Positions 13,245 through 25,840 of a DNA stretch of 64,000 nucleotides are shown piece by piece. Position numbers and translations under genes: made by a program. The DNA is from Branchiostoma lanceolatum (lineage: Eukaryota > Chordata > Leptocardii > Amphioxiformes > Branchiostomatidae): the NCBI RefSeq assembly GCF_035083965.1, contig NC_089736.1, forward strand, positions 5,149,501-5,213,500. The letters run 5' to 3'. How positions within the stretch are numbered: the stretch's first letter is position 1; every line of letters begins with the position of its first letter. The notes under the pieces are model-generated. The model did not search any database and was not told the origin of the DNA. It saw nothing but the letters and a program-made list of their open reading frames with translations.

Positions 13245-13700
13245 TAAAGTCCAGCCATTCGTGTGATCGACCTTTCCTTTTGCTTCAAGAGCTTAATCGG
13301 ATGCTAAGCACTAGGTAGAGACTGACTGCCCCTTGAAATACATTTTATATGCGAATGTCCCGAATTTGAAGCCGAAAGGAACAGATAATTCACGAACGTA
13401 TCCGAAATCTCCAAAAACTTTTCTCAATTAAGAAATACACAGAAACTCATATTACTTTTAAAATCTTCCAACCCACTCATCATTGAAAGTGTGGGACTTT
13501 TTATTTTCCACTGCTTTCAGAGAAGAAATCAAACCCCGCATTAGTACGGTAGATATAGAAACTTACTGTAGAATAGCAATATAGAATGATCTTGTATTCA
13601 TGTATACCTTTTGTTTTACCTTACATTTGTATTTCGACATTGTTTTCGACATGCAATTAACCTACGGGTATGAATTTGCAATAAACTATTATTATTATAA
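13245..13700 (+). pseudogene. Decayed 3' end of a non-LTR retrotransposon
   Basis: Around 13310-13570 one plus-strand frame reads HFICECPEFEAERN, then after in-frame stops LILLLKSSNPLIIESVGLFI and FQRRNQ. The HF..CP.(Y/F)..(E)R motif followed by a LL.S.NP.II..VG.F(I) tail is usual at the C-terminus of LINE reverse transcriptases. A simple ATTATTATTA 3' end follows at about 13690. Stops in every frame show it is dead. Confidence 0.5.
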
Positions 13701-13949
13701 CCCCGTAACCCCAATAGACTACGTAATGCACCGCAAGGTAAGTCTGTGTTAAATACGACCATCATCGGGGATTTCATAACCGATCTCCCTTTCAGTATTA
13801 CGGACAGCCCTTAATCAGTCGGATTTAGGCCTCAGCAAGTAAATGCTTTGGATGATATCAGTTGCAAATCTATTATAGCGCGAAAAAAGTGTTGGCAAGA
13901 AATCAGCAACATGCCTAAGTTTTCAAAATAGAGATCATGAACGTTGTAA

Positions 13950-14296
13950 CAAGAATTGAAACGATAAAACATGGTTTCAAAGTCTTTCATTCTTGTATTC
14001 AAAAAGAGCAGAAAGTAACACTAGTGTGATAGCCTAGTATCACTACAACTACTCTTAGGGCGACCACACTTAGTGTAATGACATATTTTACGTTTTGCCA
14101 TAGGAAAGATAGACTTTTACGACCAGAGTTCCCCTTTTCGGCATTTTCAGAACCATCCTGTCAATTGTACAAATTTTTCTACTGTTGACAGGATCATCCC
14201 ATGTCAATACCCTCAGGCAACTAGATTTGAGCTTTCTTTTCTTAAAAAAGGGCGAAAAATAAAGACATTTCATCCATACAATTTACTTGTTGTGGC
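13950..14296 (-). mobile_element. Partial copy of the GGCCACAGCA TIR element
   Basis: Its right end, TTTACTTGTTGTGGCC, matches the terminal inverted repeat of the elements at 34064-34539 and 54061-54615. A CGACCACAC block near 14060 also occurs inside or beside the 34-kb copy. The left terminus is not clear. Confidence 0.4.
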
Positions 14297-14724
14297 CTTA
14301 CTTACAGAGGACATATGGGATCTACATGTCTGTGTTTGGTTAGTAGTCTGGACGCTGGCGCCAATTTTAATCAAAGGTCGAGTTTTCTACACGTATCGCG
14401 TCACGTCTTCATTCAACGTGATGCAGCTCATGTCATATCAAGGGCATGAGGGCAAAGCTGCAGTGAGCTGTGTGAAATGAAATACAAATTGCACCCCGCG
14501 TAGGAGGAAGATTGCTAAATAAGTGTGCCGAAGGTACTAAGAAGTAGTTGTTAAAAAGGTTCGCGACCCAAAAATACATAAAATATCATCCTGTTCGTCC
14601 TTTATGAAGTTTAACAAATGAGCAAACTGCAAGCAATATTGCAATCATTTAAAGTGTGGCTGTATGTTCAATAAATAGTTGAAAAACATATAAGTATCAA
14701 AAGTATACATACAACGTAGTTCTT

Positions 14725-15050
14725 TGAAGTGACAGGAAGTGGAGTTTAGAGGTGGTAAAATTAGTCATTTATCAGACATGACAGACATTCAAGGTCATGA
14801 GGTCAACTGAAACGCCTACTTATTCACGGGGAGGTATTGTTTTTGTCTGTGTGTGTTTTTTATTAAGCAGTTATACATTATTCCATATCCTAGTCACATT
14901 CACCATGGAGTGGCAGGAAGTGATCAATGGACACATGTCATGATTATCCAAACCTTGGTTGCATAATTGGCGAACTATAATCAAACAAGACGTGCGACAA
15001 ACTAAATATGTTACGAAGGCGTGAGATCTTCGAACTCTAGATCATTTCTG
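14725..15050 (+). repeat. Dispersed repeat, GACAGGAAGT family
   Basis: One of the most complete copies of the family described at 5245-5600. It has GTGACAGGAAGTGG near the left end, GGTCATGAGGTCAA and the GGGGAGGTATTG block in the middle, a second TGGCAGGAAGTGATCAATGG block, and GGCGTGAGATCTTCG on the right. Confidence 0.6.
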
Positions 15051-15599
15051 ACAGTGCATTACCCCAAATTGTGTTGGCGCTCTGCTGAGTGCAGTCATTA
15101 GAAAGTCAAGGAGCTGGCTGGAGAGTACCGTATGTAAGAGCTCCCTGAGTGCGTGCTTACCTCTCCTTGTTTCTGACGAATGAAGGCGTGTGGGGTGAAT
15201 CCATATGAGGGGCGGACCTCAAGTATCGTACGTGGTGAATTCTTACCAGACTAACTTCGCTGGCTATAGGGAGAATATTTACCAGGGGAATTGGCCAGGG
15301 GGAAATGTTAACCTTTCCGCGGACTGACTCTCCTGCACAATTTTTCTACGATCCGTATCCGAGTAAGAAGACCTGATGGAGGCTTGTGCAGTCTGATGAA
15401 TTCGGAACAGAAAATGCACGAGCTGATCGAAACTTAACGCAAAACAAAATGCATATTAAATAGTCCATAGATAACAATATTTTTGCTCAAAACCTACATA
15501 ATCTTATGTATAAATTGAATGCAAACGATCGTTTATGGAAAATATACATGTGCATTGCTGACTTTTTAGCGTAAGTAAAGTTTCCTCACCAAGATTGGT

Positions 15600-15662
15600 C
15601 TGATTGTCTGGCTGTGTTGCTCACCCGACATGCACGCTACCGGAAAGCGTCGCAGTCCTTAA
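15600..15662 (+). repeat. Left half of a split SINE-like repeat, with TTAA target
   Basis: Matches the body of the repeat at 6370-6420 up to GCAGTCC. It is then interrupted at TTAA (15659-15662) by the 1.3-kb element that follows; the matching right half resumes at 16981. Confidence 0.65.
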
Positions 15663-16980
15663 GCCGGCGTCACAATTCATGCGAGCATCGGCCGATTTTG
15701 TAGATCGCCGGAAGCTCGCCGAATTTCACAATCGCCCGAGCTTCGACCGTATTTTTCGCTGAAAACCTGCCCCGTCCGTGGCGACGTCCGTCAAACACTA
15801 ATAATCATAAATGCCTCATGAGACGGTACCATCTCTTGGACACGGACGAAGTCAGAATCAACTGACCTGGTAACAAGCTCATATTTGGACCAACTTTACT
15901 TTCTGAGTTGTGGCAAATCTGTAGGGCATGAGTGAAGTGGACGGCCACACTGAAAATAATACTATAGACAGGAATTTTGTTATAGACCAATCCAAATACA
16001 AGCTCAGGAGCCACAAAGTCAATAGATCAGTCGTTCAACCACGATCCAAACATTTTCACCAAACGGAAATCGACCAAAGCTCGGGCGAACGCCGTCCGAG
16101 CTTCGGCCGACCGTTGGTAAGCCTATCGACGCCCTGCCGACGCCTGGGCGTGCCTCGGCCGACAAACATAGATCTATAATGACTCAGTGGACTTTCAAAT
16201 ACTAGTAATCGTTTTGTGGAGGAAAAACTCAGGAAGTCAAGTCAAGCCTCAGAAGTCAAGCCCCAGTTCATTGATATATAAATTGAAACATCCAAAACAA
16301 AAACGAAACAGGTATTGTTTTCGGTGTCCAAATCTCATTGATGGTAATTTTTTTTCAATGAAAATTTAACTTTGCAATTGAATTGTCTTTCATTAGAAAG
16401 GTTTGGCAGCATTCTTTGACAAGATGATATTAGTATTAGTTAATATTACAGTATCATCTATCATCTTATGTCATAAACTAAACTGTCGTTACCTTTTATA
16501 TATAAACAAGAAGGAGTTCGGCCGAGGCCCGTCCAAGCTCCCATCAACACCTGCACAACGCTCGCCCGAAGCACGCCTTACTTTTCATGAGTCGGCCGGA
16601 ACACTGACGACGGTCGTCCGATTATTGTACAAAGCCCGTGCGAGGCTCGCACGAGGCCGAAGAGCTCGGGCGACCTCCGGCCGACCAAAAATCGGGTCTA
16701 AAATCGTCGGATGCCCGCCCGAATATTGGCCGAGCGCTGGGCGTTGCTCGGGCGAGCTACGGGCAAACTGTTGACGAGCTGTGCAAGTTCAAAAATCGTC
16801 GCCGAGGCCTCGCTGAATTTAAGCGCAGCTTCCAGTGACCCGCGAACGTCGGCCGAGCTCCGAAAAATCGCCCGAAGCTCGCAGAATCGCCAGGACGTCG
16901 GTCGTACTTCGGCCGAAAATCGCCATTTGGAGCTCGCCGACAAGTCGGCCGAGCGAAATTCTTGATTTGTGACGGGGGCT
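15663..16980. mobile_element. 1.3-kb TIR transposon with TTAA target duplication
   Basis: Flanked by TTAA on both sides (15659-15662 and 16981-16984). The left end GCCGGCGTCACAATTCA and the right end, read on the other strand, AGCCCCCGTCACAAATCAAG form imperfect terminal inverted repeats. The interior has two zones (15660-16180 and 16510-16970) rich in CGAGCTCGGCCGA-type palindromes, separated by an AT-rich centre. No transposase-like ORF is seen; the 60-120 codon ORFs are by-products of the GC-rich palindromes. TTAA targets are known for piggyBac-like elements, but the terminal sequence is not the classical piggyBac end, so the superfamily is left open. Confidence 0.75.
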
Positions 16981-17110
16981 TTAAGACGGGACGTTTAGCC
17001 GTGGTCCGCTGTTCATTGTACTTGTCGAAAAAGGCTAGGGGACTTTCCCCGGTACAATGAACCTGTAAATACTGTACATAGCGTCTGTCCTCTCTGTCAC
17101 GACAAGTGGA
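16981..17110 (+). repeat. Right half of the split SINE-like repeat
   Basis: Continues the repeat interrupted at 15662, with GTTTAGCCGTGGTC, CCCCGGTACAATGAACC and ACTGTACATAGCGTCTGT, parallel to 6430-6540. Confidence 0.65.
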
Positions 17111-20100
17111 AGATTAGCTCATCTGTTCATTGAGTTGATTTGCGCTTAACTGGATCGAGAGCACCTTCACTTCACCTTCCCTTCAGATAGAATTTCGTAT
17201 ATCTCTTGGCAGCGGTCGACCCAAAAAAACGATAGGGTCGGCGTGTTTTTGCTAGCTATGGTCGGTCGTGTAACCAAAAACACCACATTTTTTTCCTCGG
17301 CCTATTCACAATCCTTCGCACCCCTAAGCACTACTTTTATTTCATTTTGATCCGTTTTGATCCATAGCCAACAGCGCTGGGTGAATGCTCCATATTCACA
17401 TCGACCGACCCGAGCGAGGTAAAGCGCCGTAAAATCATTAATACCGGCGAGGGTGCCAGATGGCGACGGGAGAAGAAATTGACTGAGGAAGAACGGTTAC
17501 CTGATTTGAAATGGAATGTCAATGTCGCCTGCGGGCGCTACGTGACGGATGGGGTCATGGTCGATGAATTTTCACCTGCGTGTACGGAGGTATCGTTTTT
17601 GGGGTGTCTTTTTGTGGGTCAGTTATTTCCGTATGCTATAAATTGAGACGTTTTACGACAGAGTGGCAGGAAGTGATGGGCAAAATCTAAAAGTCCGACT
17701 TGCGGGAGTGACAGGAAGAAAACTTCAGAGTTGTTATGATTAGTCAACCTTATCTGACAGGTGAAAGACATTGCAGGTCACGGGGTCAATGGAAGAGGCT
17801 ATCAATTCACGGGGATGTATTCTTGTAAGTGATATATTTTCCATATTCTAGTTGGATGCTAAGATGATGGCCCCTTCCCTGTCATCCATATCAATGGTCT
17901 TCTTCAAACGTTCTTCATAATTACTGCATATAAAAGATAAACATCATTCAAGCAAACCACAAGAAGGAAAGTTTTTTTTCTCTACATTAAAAGCGAACGA
18001 AACCGCAATACGGTTTTAAAAGAAATGGATGTGTACCAACGTTGTGTCATTTTAATCAAAAAGTAGGTAGAACATATGCAATTTACAGTTGTTATATCGT
18101 TCTCTTTCTAGTCCCTTTGGTCCAAGTATTAAGAACGTCTTGTCTCTATATGTGGGTTCAATAGAATTGAAATCGTCATGATGACTGAAAATTCCGAATT
18201 CTTGGCACGCGGAAGTTCAATGACTGAACATTTCAATTTCTTGGTACATCAAATTATGATTTCTCAGCGCTGCTTGACTCCAGCAGGGAACGTTGAGTTG
18301 CTAATCAATTTAAACGCCCGTGACTTTGGAAAGTGTACCAAAATCTCGCGGTTCGATAGTTGGGAAGGTCTGCTTTGATCATTAAGGGAAAATCTAAAAC
18401 TTCTGTTAAAGGGCTGTTTTTGCTGTTTTCATTTTCAGCTTGCATATAAATAAGGAAGATATCATGGCCACAAATTTGTATATCACGGACATAAAGCTGT
18501 TTCTATATTCATGTTTTATGATATGAAAACAGTGCCCTCCGAAAAATGTGTGTGTGAGTGAGTGAATAGTTGTGAATCAATTTTCAGCCTTAGCAACGTT
18601 ATATATATTCTTCTATTGCTTTGAGCCAAAAATTGACCTGGATCTTTTGCAATCATCCCCTAGAAACCAATACCTAAGGTAGCAACCATTCGCACCATGC
18701 ATAACCCATGGGTCTGTATAGAAGGGGGCTTTCTTGTTTACTGGATGGTTCTTTTTTCGTTTATCAGTAATGAAAATCTACAAATTTGGTTGATTTTGTA
18801 GTCATAGAAATGTGGCAAAACAATACCCGCTTCTTGTGTTGAATCCCCCTTTAACTACTGTAATTTGTAAATTGTATTTACAACCAATGTTGCGTGTGGG
18901 CCTCCCTAACTAAACAGCCTCTGCAAAATCTGCAACAGTTTTTCAGAGCAAATTCACACGTTTCTTATCGCTTTTCCTATATTGCTGTCAACAATGGAAC
19001 AGATATCTCCGGGGGAGGGGGATTTCCCTATTCATATGTATTCCATGTCGACTTCATGTCGTTGGTGAGGCTCTGCGTAGGAGAATGATACTTGTGCAAT
19101 CCTCCCTGCTAGTGACGTAAATAGGCGTTCTACTCTTTAAAAACCTTTTTGATCCAAAGCTTTAATCAGATCTTTTCAGTTTTCAGAAAGATTTAACGTC
19201 GGTATACAAACTAATACATCGTCCATTAAGGTTTTAGTGTGCCCTAAGTAGATTTACATTAAATTCTACATTCTAGGAAAGATGATAAGTTGAAGGTCAT
19301 GTTGAAATATGGTGAAGATCCTTAGTATGCTTTGGTTTCTATCAGCTTATGTGTTGAGAAAAAAGCTCTTTGGAGTAAGCCCGCGCGGGTACACTTGTGA
19401 AATATCACATGATATGTTTGCTAATGCTTCGGCCATGTTGATTTGATTATATGGATGACATCCACGCGCGCATCAATTTTCGCCCATTTCCACACAAAAA
19501 GTTTTCGGCCGTGCTTTAAATTGTAAAAAGCAGCTGCAAAATGAGAAGATACATGTTTAAAACTGCAAAAAATTGATATTTCGGAATGCAGAATAAAAAA
19601 AATCACTAAAAGTTTGCTTCAAGATAGGATTTCGTGCATTGCACACGTAAAAGAGAGATGGCAGTTTCTGTATCTTTTATCTTTATTCTCCCGTTTGCAA
19701 CCGACAATGAGTGACAGCACCTTACTTCCCTGTAGCTGTGAAGGACAGGGATCGATATGGCTATCGGCAGTGTCATCTGAATGGGTTTTTCGTTCAGGAC
19801 TCGAGCTGTCTAGGCTTAACAAAGCATGTTTCGAAAACACCGGCGTGTGATGAGAAAGAAAAGTCTGCTAAATTTCATCACATTAACGTGTCGTGTCTGA
19901 GTTGGTACGACCTGCATATCGGTAGTGCACTGAAGCATGGCCGTTGGGGTAAAACTAGTTACGCTACTGATAATCACTATTTTTTCTATGTAAAAGGGTT
20001 GGCGGGAGATCTCCATAAGCTGGTTCACGGCTCGAACTGCGATTGGCGCAGTGTGATGCATTGTGGGTTCTCCAATCACTGGGTGGGCGTGGTGATGCTC

Positions 20101-20929
20101 TCTTTAGGCTGGTTCACGGTTTGATGTACAGCCTATTTGGAAGGCATATAAATATTGAACATGACACAGATCAACGGCAGTTCTCAGCAAGCAAACATAG
20201 CATACGTTTCGTGTGAAGAGAAAAAGCGACCCCTAGAAGAATTCGACGGTACAACAGCACCTAACTTGTTGGGCACTGTTGTTATAAAAGCAGAAATATT
20301 GTACAATTTTGCTACATATTTTGATGTTCCTTGAACTGAGACATGTGTTTCAAATAAGTCTAAAGAAACAAAACGAAAAATAAATTTAACTCAATAAGGT
20401 TGCCATAGTACAGATAATACACTACAGCGGGAAACATGTATTCCGCTGGGTCAGCCTGTGGTTTAAATTGGATTTCCATCAACATGTGATAGGGGGCGGT
20501 TCTAGGTGCTGTTTCATGGCTTTAGCTATAGGTGCAACTAGACCACGTCACCTGCTTTGAAAGACTGTTAACACTCTGATGTAGACCAAGCTTTACAGGG
20601 GAATGCCTTCAGGCTCGATACTTTGCTTACAATTAGTGGGTTATTATATCCAAGCAGTATACTAACCTTGATTTTTATCACCGCCTTGTGAGCGATCCCC
20701 ATGGTGACATGTTTACCTCCTCAAACCCAAACCCGGCGCCATTTTAAAAAAAAAATCCGGGTCATCATACGAATCTGCGGGTCTCGTTCTCAGTGTACTC
20801 TCAACGATTAGTGATTAGAGGAGCGTACATCTCTGGGCACGAGAGGATATAATCACAGACGCGTATGAACAAAACTGATACATAGCTTCAATCAGAGACG
20901 TCTTCTCGGATGAAAAGTAAAGCCAGAGG

Positions 20930-21115
20930 AGAGACACACCTCGAGCACGTTTGATTAAGATCCTACCACACTTGTGAAAAGGAGAAGGAGTCCTTCCCGG
21001 TGTTAGTGGATCAAACCTTACAGTCTGGTCTTACGCAGCTTGCACCTACTGTGCACAGCTGTTGTGTTACCTCTACAGGCGGTTTAACGGTTATGCAAAA
21101 CGGACGGAATAGACA
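20930..21115 (+). repeat. Dispersed repeat, ATCAAACCTTACAGTCTG family
   Basis: Contains GTGGATCAAACCTTACAGTC, a cysteine-free non-coding body and GCGGTTTAACGGTTATGC. A second copy lies at about 28690-28850, and a short inverse fragment (CAGACTGTAAGGTTTGG) at 41755-41771. Class not recognised; SINE-sized. Confidence 0.55.
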
Positions 21116-21964
21116 CGACTAAGTATTGCTTCTGCCAAACAACAATTAAGCGGTGAAAGCCTCTAATATAGCCTGAAGACACGACATTTTCGCTTCTTCT
21201 TTCTTCAAAGCATCCGCTCGCGCACTGCAATCATAACTTTTTCTTTGAGTCCTCCGACCTTTCTTAAACGCCTGAGGGCGGCTATCTCCACCATGAAGAT
21301 GTTCACCTTTGTGACCTCCACACTTTGAAGTGTCTACTCTTCAGGAATACAAGGTCAAAATGGCAGAGGAAGAGCTCGTCAAGTGAAGTGCGAATCAGAC
21401 ACTATGCATTATAAACTCGTCTCGGACAGTCAAGGAATAACGCTATATATTTCTTATGGATTTTTTTACGGAAACAATAACAATAGAAACATTAAAAATG
21501 ACACTTGTGTATATGTATTTTATCATCAGAAATTCACACATAGCAACTTGCAATTGCGTTATTTTAAAGTGCCAAGCAACATTTCAGTTCTTAGACGTCA
21601 AAAGAAAATTCAATATCACCCGTTGCGACATCTTGAACCATGTCGACACAATTGAAACCCCTGTATACGCCATTCAAGGTAATGGAAGTATACTGAATGC
21701 AATTAAAAAGTCGATTACTTCAAGAAAAGGTAGCAGAGTGCTCTCCTGAGGCGACTCAATGGCATTTTCTGAAGATGTAAAAAAAGACTTCGTACAAGCA
21801 CAAAGCGCTAACTACATTACCGTTTCCATGGCAACAGATGACGCACAAAGTAGCGAAGCACCCGCACGAATGATTAGATTTAGTTTCCCCTCAAGGAATG
21901 ACGTTTTTGATGTGAGCTGCATATGGACAAGCCGATATGTTTGAGAGCTGCATTTCATCTGTGA

Positions 21965-22262
21965 AAGGCATATTCTCAATTGAGATTAAGACACATTGTG
22001 TACACACAACTCGCTTGTGACAGCTGGGTTAGAATTGAATCCTTGCTATTTTTGTAAAATATGCAATCAAAATAAATCTCATACCTTACTTTGATAGATA
22101 CGTTTTATATTTAAAAGGTATTCACAATTGAGATAAAGACATATGAGGACCAAATGCCCTACAAAGAAACAACATATGACACGCATGTGACAGTTGTGTT
22201 AGAATTGAGTCCTGGCTATTTTTGTGAAATATGCAATAAAAATTAATCTCATACCTTACTTA
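21965..22262. repeat. Two-unit tandem repeat, ~170 bp
   Basis: Two consecutive units share TTGAGAT(T/A)AAGACA, GTGACAG(C/T)TG(G/T)GTTAGAATTGA and TCTCATACCTTACTT. No coding frame is conserved between the units. Confidence 0.65.
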
Positions 22263-22774
22263 AAGCGTCGGTGTCACCAATGAAACTAAAGTACAACAGT
22301 TCCCGATTACTAGCAACCATCACAAGTATTGTTCAGTAAGCACATACGTTTTTACAATATATACACCCTTCTGATGTTATTGAACATCGAATGTTACAAG
22401 TCATACTTCCATTTCTTTGATTCCTGCCGCCAGGTAATCAAGTTAGTTTGTTGTTCATGGCGTCATAGTAAACAGGGCAGTCGGTTCGGAACCTGGTACC
22501 GCGACTCTTTTAAAACGTTCCATTGTGAAGCCGAAAACAAACAAAAAATGGACACTTGTAATTGTATGTAATCTATAATGATTTGGCACTACTCTCTTCT
22601 CAAAAGAACGTTTCCTAGGAACTGTTGAATTTTAGTGTAATTTGTCCGGCAAGCACTTAAGAAAGGCTAATTCTTCGGGTTTTTTTAATTATCTACTTGA
22701 CTTGAGTCGAATGAAGCGTGTACAATGACAAGTATGTACCAACTAAGCCGTTATTTTCTGTTGGTATTTTCTAG

Positions 22775-22864
22775 TGGCAAACCCAGAAGACCAGGCCACC
22801 AGACAAGATTCAACTTCAAGAGAAGAAGGGAAAGGATCACCACGACTAAATGGAGTTATTGCAA
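22775..22864 (+). CDS. Candidate alternative 5' exon of PDE1
   Basis: A pyrimidine-rich tract ending TTTTCTAG precedes an open stretch that ends in a possible donor, AA|GTGCGT. In one frame it codes for a strongly basic peptide (PRRPGHQTRFNF, then KRRRER). Its 3' phase (two bases left over) fits the acceptor of the PDE1 exon at 31246, giving a codon AAG and then LREILAHLE. PDE1 enzymes carry a basic amphipathic calmodulin-binding segment just upstream of this point, which makes an alternative N-terminal exon plausible. I cannot see the exon that would precede it (phase 2 entry), and another frame is also open, so this is weak. Confidence 0.22.
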
Positions 22865-23039
22865 GTGCGTATAATTTAAGTTGAACAGATGCCATTGTAA
22901 TTATAAAGTGGATATCAAATACTAGTATACTATCTCTGTTTTCATCGTTATTATGACCCTTGTAATGTCCTTCGATATCATTGTAATGATCATCAATTTA
23001 TTACTACGTTAAAATAATTCACAAAAGATAGACTTGTTC

Positions 23040-23265
23040 ACGGTTCCGACCGCGCATGCGCTGCGAGATGCTTTGTGGGTGATATGTCAAAGGTGAAAGT
23101 CCCTTAGTTGTTAACAGTTCTTGACTAGAGAGACTCTAAACAATGCTTGTGCATTGCCCAAACGTGTTTTTCTTTAAAATTTCTCGGGGTTCTTCACTTT
23201 TAAAATAGTACCCACAATAAATCTCATGCACATGCGCCGTTGTAAAAGCGAACCGGCTCATGGTC
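23040..23265. mobile_element. MITE, CGCATGCGC / TGTCAAAGG family
   Basis: Left end: CACGGTTCCGACCGCGCATGC, then TTTGTGGGTGATATGTCAAAG. Right end: TTCACTTTTAAAATAGTACC, then CACATGCGCCGTTGT and GAACCGGCTCATGG. Inverted ends, no ORF. Confidence 0.7.
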
Positions 23266-24149
23266 TCTAACAAATTACTGAAGGGGTTGGGTGTGTGTGT
23301 GTGTGTGTTGCATGATACTATGCTAGTAAGAATTGCTCAAGATGGGATTAAAAAAAAGCTTTAACCAGCCATTATTAAGGCATTGAGGTCAAGGTTTGGA
23401 GCCACTGGACCTTTATCACCGTGTTTACTCTCCTACCAAATCATCTGCCCAGATTTGGAACCTTTTGCACCATTTATTCAATCTGAATTGGGTCACTGTC
23501 CCTGTACTTTGCGTCCGGGAAGGCCGAATGTTTGTAATAAGTATCAAAAAGCCATTCAATCTAACTGCCTGTTAAGGTGTTATTGAAGCTTTCGCCATCA
23601 CGTCCGGAAAGCGCCATCGTTAGTTGGGAGCTACAAGAATGGTTCTGAAGTAAAGTTGAGCTGTAATTAATTTCCAACGCAAAAATTTGACTTATCTAAT
23701 GTTTTTGACTGCACAACTCCAGTCTTTGTCAAGGAATGAGCAAGCCACCGCTTCTATGAACCAGACTTTATTTTGCAAGAGGAGTGAAGGAAGCTATTTA
23801 CACTATGCGTACTGGCGCCTTACAATCATTCCTTACAAGAGACGGAGGGCGCCATAAACTTTTTACAATTTATGATCAACTGGCTGCTCACCGATTCACG
23901 TGTTTTATCTACATAACATGACGTTGCAGAGGCGGTGGATTACTAATTCCTTGACGGTCTGAAAAAAAAATTATAATGAAAAATTAAAGGATGAAAATCA
24001 AGATCCAATTCTTTGTTAGAAATTAAAGTTCGTCCTTGTTTCAGAATGAATTCTACCAAACACAGATGGACTTTTACGCTATGGTTACTAAGGGGCAATG
24101 TGATAGCGTGGTACGGTCGACATTGTTAAAGTACTTATAGAGGTGCGAG

Positions 24150-24910
24150 CTCACGCATTTCATGATCACCAAGGTGTAAACAACATATGTGACCTCAAAT
24201 CTCGGCACGAAACTACTTGAAGCGACGAGATATATCAAAACAGGAACGTTGCGGTAGTGTGCGTATCCAGCACAATCTTTGGTAGACAATTAGGTTGGCC
24301 ATGAAAGCTTGTGTTATTTCATGATCATCAAAGTGTTAACAATCAGAATGACTTGAAATCTCGTCAAGAAACTGCTTAAACGATGAAACAGAAGCGTTCC
24401 AGCAGTCTAAGTATCCAGCACAATATTTGATAGACCGTGAAAATTTGTGTTCTTTCTTGATAATCAAAGCGTAAATAATCAAAATGACATGACATCTAGT
24501 CACGAAACTGCTGAAAACGACGAGGGATTTCAAAACAGAAGTGCTGCAGCAGTCCACGTATCCAGCACAACCTTTGATATAGACAAATTTTGAGCCGTGA
24601 AAATTGGTGTTATTTCATGATCATCAAAGCGTAAACAGCCAATATAGCTTTAAATTTCGGCACGAAACAGCTAAAAATGACGAGGCATTTTAAAACAGAA
24701 ATATTACAGCAGTCTACGTATCTAGCGCAATCTTGGGTAGGGAATTTATGAGCCGTGAAAAGACGTTTGTGTTATTCATGATATCAAAGCGTAAACAATC
24801 AGAATCATTTCAAATCTCGTCACAAAACTGCTAAAAACAGTAATGTTGCAGAACTATTCAGTATTATATTTGTATATAAACAATTTATGGACCGTGAATG
24901 TTAGTGTTAC
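24150..24910. repeat. Diverged tandem array, ~155-bp unit
   Basis: About five units, each with TTCATGATCATCAAAGCGTA, AAATCTCG(G/T)CACGAAACTGCT, GTATCCAGCACAATCTTTG and GAGCCGTGAAAA(T)TTGTGTT. The units have diverged by substitutions and small indels. ORFs on the minus strand are by-products. Confidence 0.75.
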
Positions 24911-25309
24911 AATGCGATGTAGACTAACTATTAATTTTCATGTTATTTAAAACTTAAAACAAATCAGCTTGGCAATCTTTTAGAGAGACTAAATTGCGCA
25001 TATTCACAGTTCAATTTTTGGAATAATTTGTAAAATAACAATACAAAATTACACATGACACAGTTTTAAAAAAATTCAACCATATGGAAACTAAATACCA
25101 CCCTTCACCACGACCTAAAGAATCAGGAAGCACTCGACACCTCGCAACCAAATCATTCATTTCCGCACTACTAAAATGTCAATTTGTGGTTAATGAGGCT
25201 AATAAAAGGCACAGTAACATGTCAAAATAGAATAATGTTCAGGGCCAGCGAGTTGTGAGAATCTGATGCAAGTGATTATCGTCACTAATCGTGTCCAATG
25301 TCTCTGTCT

Positions 25310-25840
25310 TTGTTTCATCAACAGTCTCAACCGATGTCGTTACTTTCAAATGAGAGTGCATGCGTACCACGTCAGAATTATTTTAGGAATGATAATAAGG
25401 TCTTGTCCGTATATGTGTAACCCTTGACTTCAAAATTTGAGTATGATTTAAAATACGAAAAAAAAGAAACGTAACAATAGATTTGTTCTTTATCTATGAA
25501 ACAAAAACAGTCTCGGTTGCTACAGTTACTTTCAAAATGAGAGTGACTGAGTGCATGCGAAACACGTCAGAATTATTTTTGGAATAATAATGAGGTCTTG
25601 TCCGTATGTGTGTAACTCTTGACTTCATAATTGGAGTACGATGCAAGGTGTAAAAGTATGATTTAAAACACACCAAAAAACACGAAACGTAACAATATAT
25701 TTGTTCTTTATCTACGAAAAAAACAGTCTCGGTTGCTGCCGTTACTTTCAAAAATGAGGGAGCGCGCAAAACACGTCAGATTTATTTTCGGAATGATAAT
25801 AAGGTCTGGTCCGTATGTGCGTCACGTTAGTTTTTATCGC
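25310..25840. repeat. Tandem array, ~200-bp unit
   Basis: About two and a half units, each with ACAGTCTCGGTTGCTACAGT, CACGTCAGAATTATTTTTGG, AATAATGAGGTCTTGTCCGT and GAAACGTAACAATAGATTTG. No gene. Confidence 0.75.

Larger units (their letters stand above)
170..22774. other. Gene-poor, repeat-rich stretch
   Basis: No exon with splice-consistent coding could be recognised here on either strand. The stretch is AT-rich and packed with mobile elements and tandem repeats, listed separately. In the sub-stretches 170-1540, 2456-5240, 5600-6330, 6550-7850, 9480-9920, 10030-10920, 11180-12530, 17870-20010, 20110-20920 and 21110-21960 I see no gene, RNA gene or clear element beyond short fragments of the repeat families described elsewhere. 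Regulatory DNA or a 5' exon of the downstream phosphodiesterase could be hidden here, but nothing in the sequence points to it. Confidence 0.6.

Noticed and set aside
16638..16965. Several overlapping ORFs on both strands
   Set aside because: Caused by GC-rich palindromes within the TIR element; all frames give similar low-complexity peptides.
19711..20124. 137-codon ORF
   Set aside because: Its 3' part runs into a half copy of the TGTCAAAGG MITE and no domain is seen.
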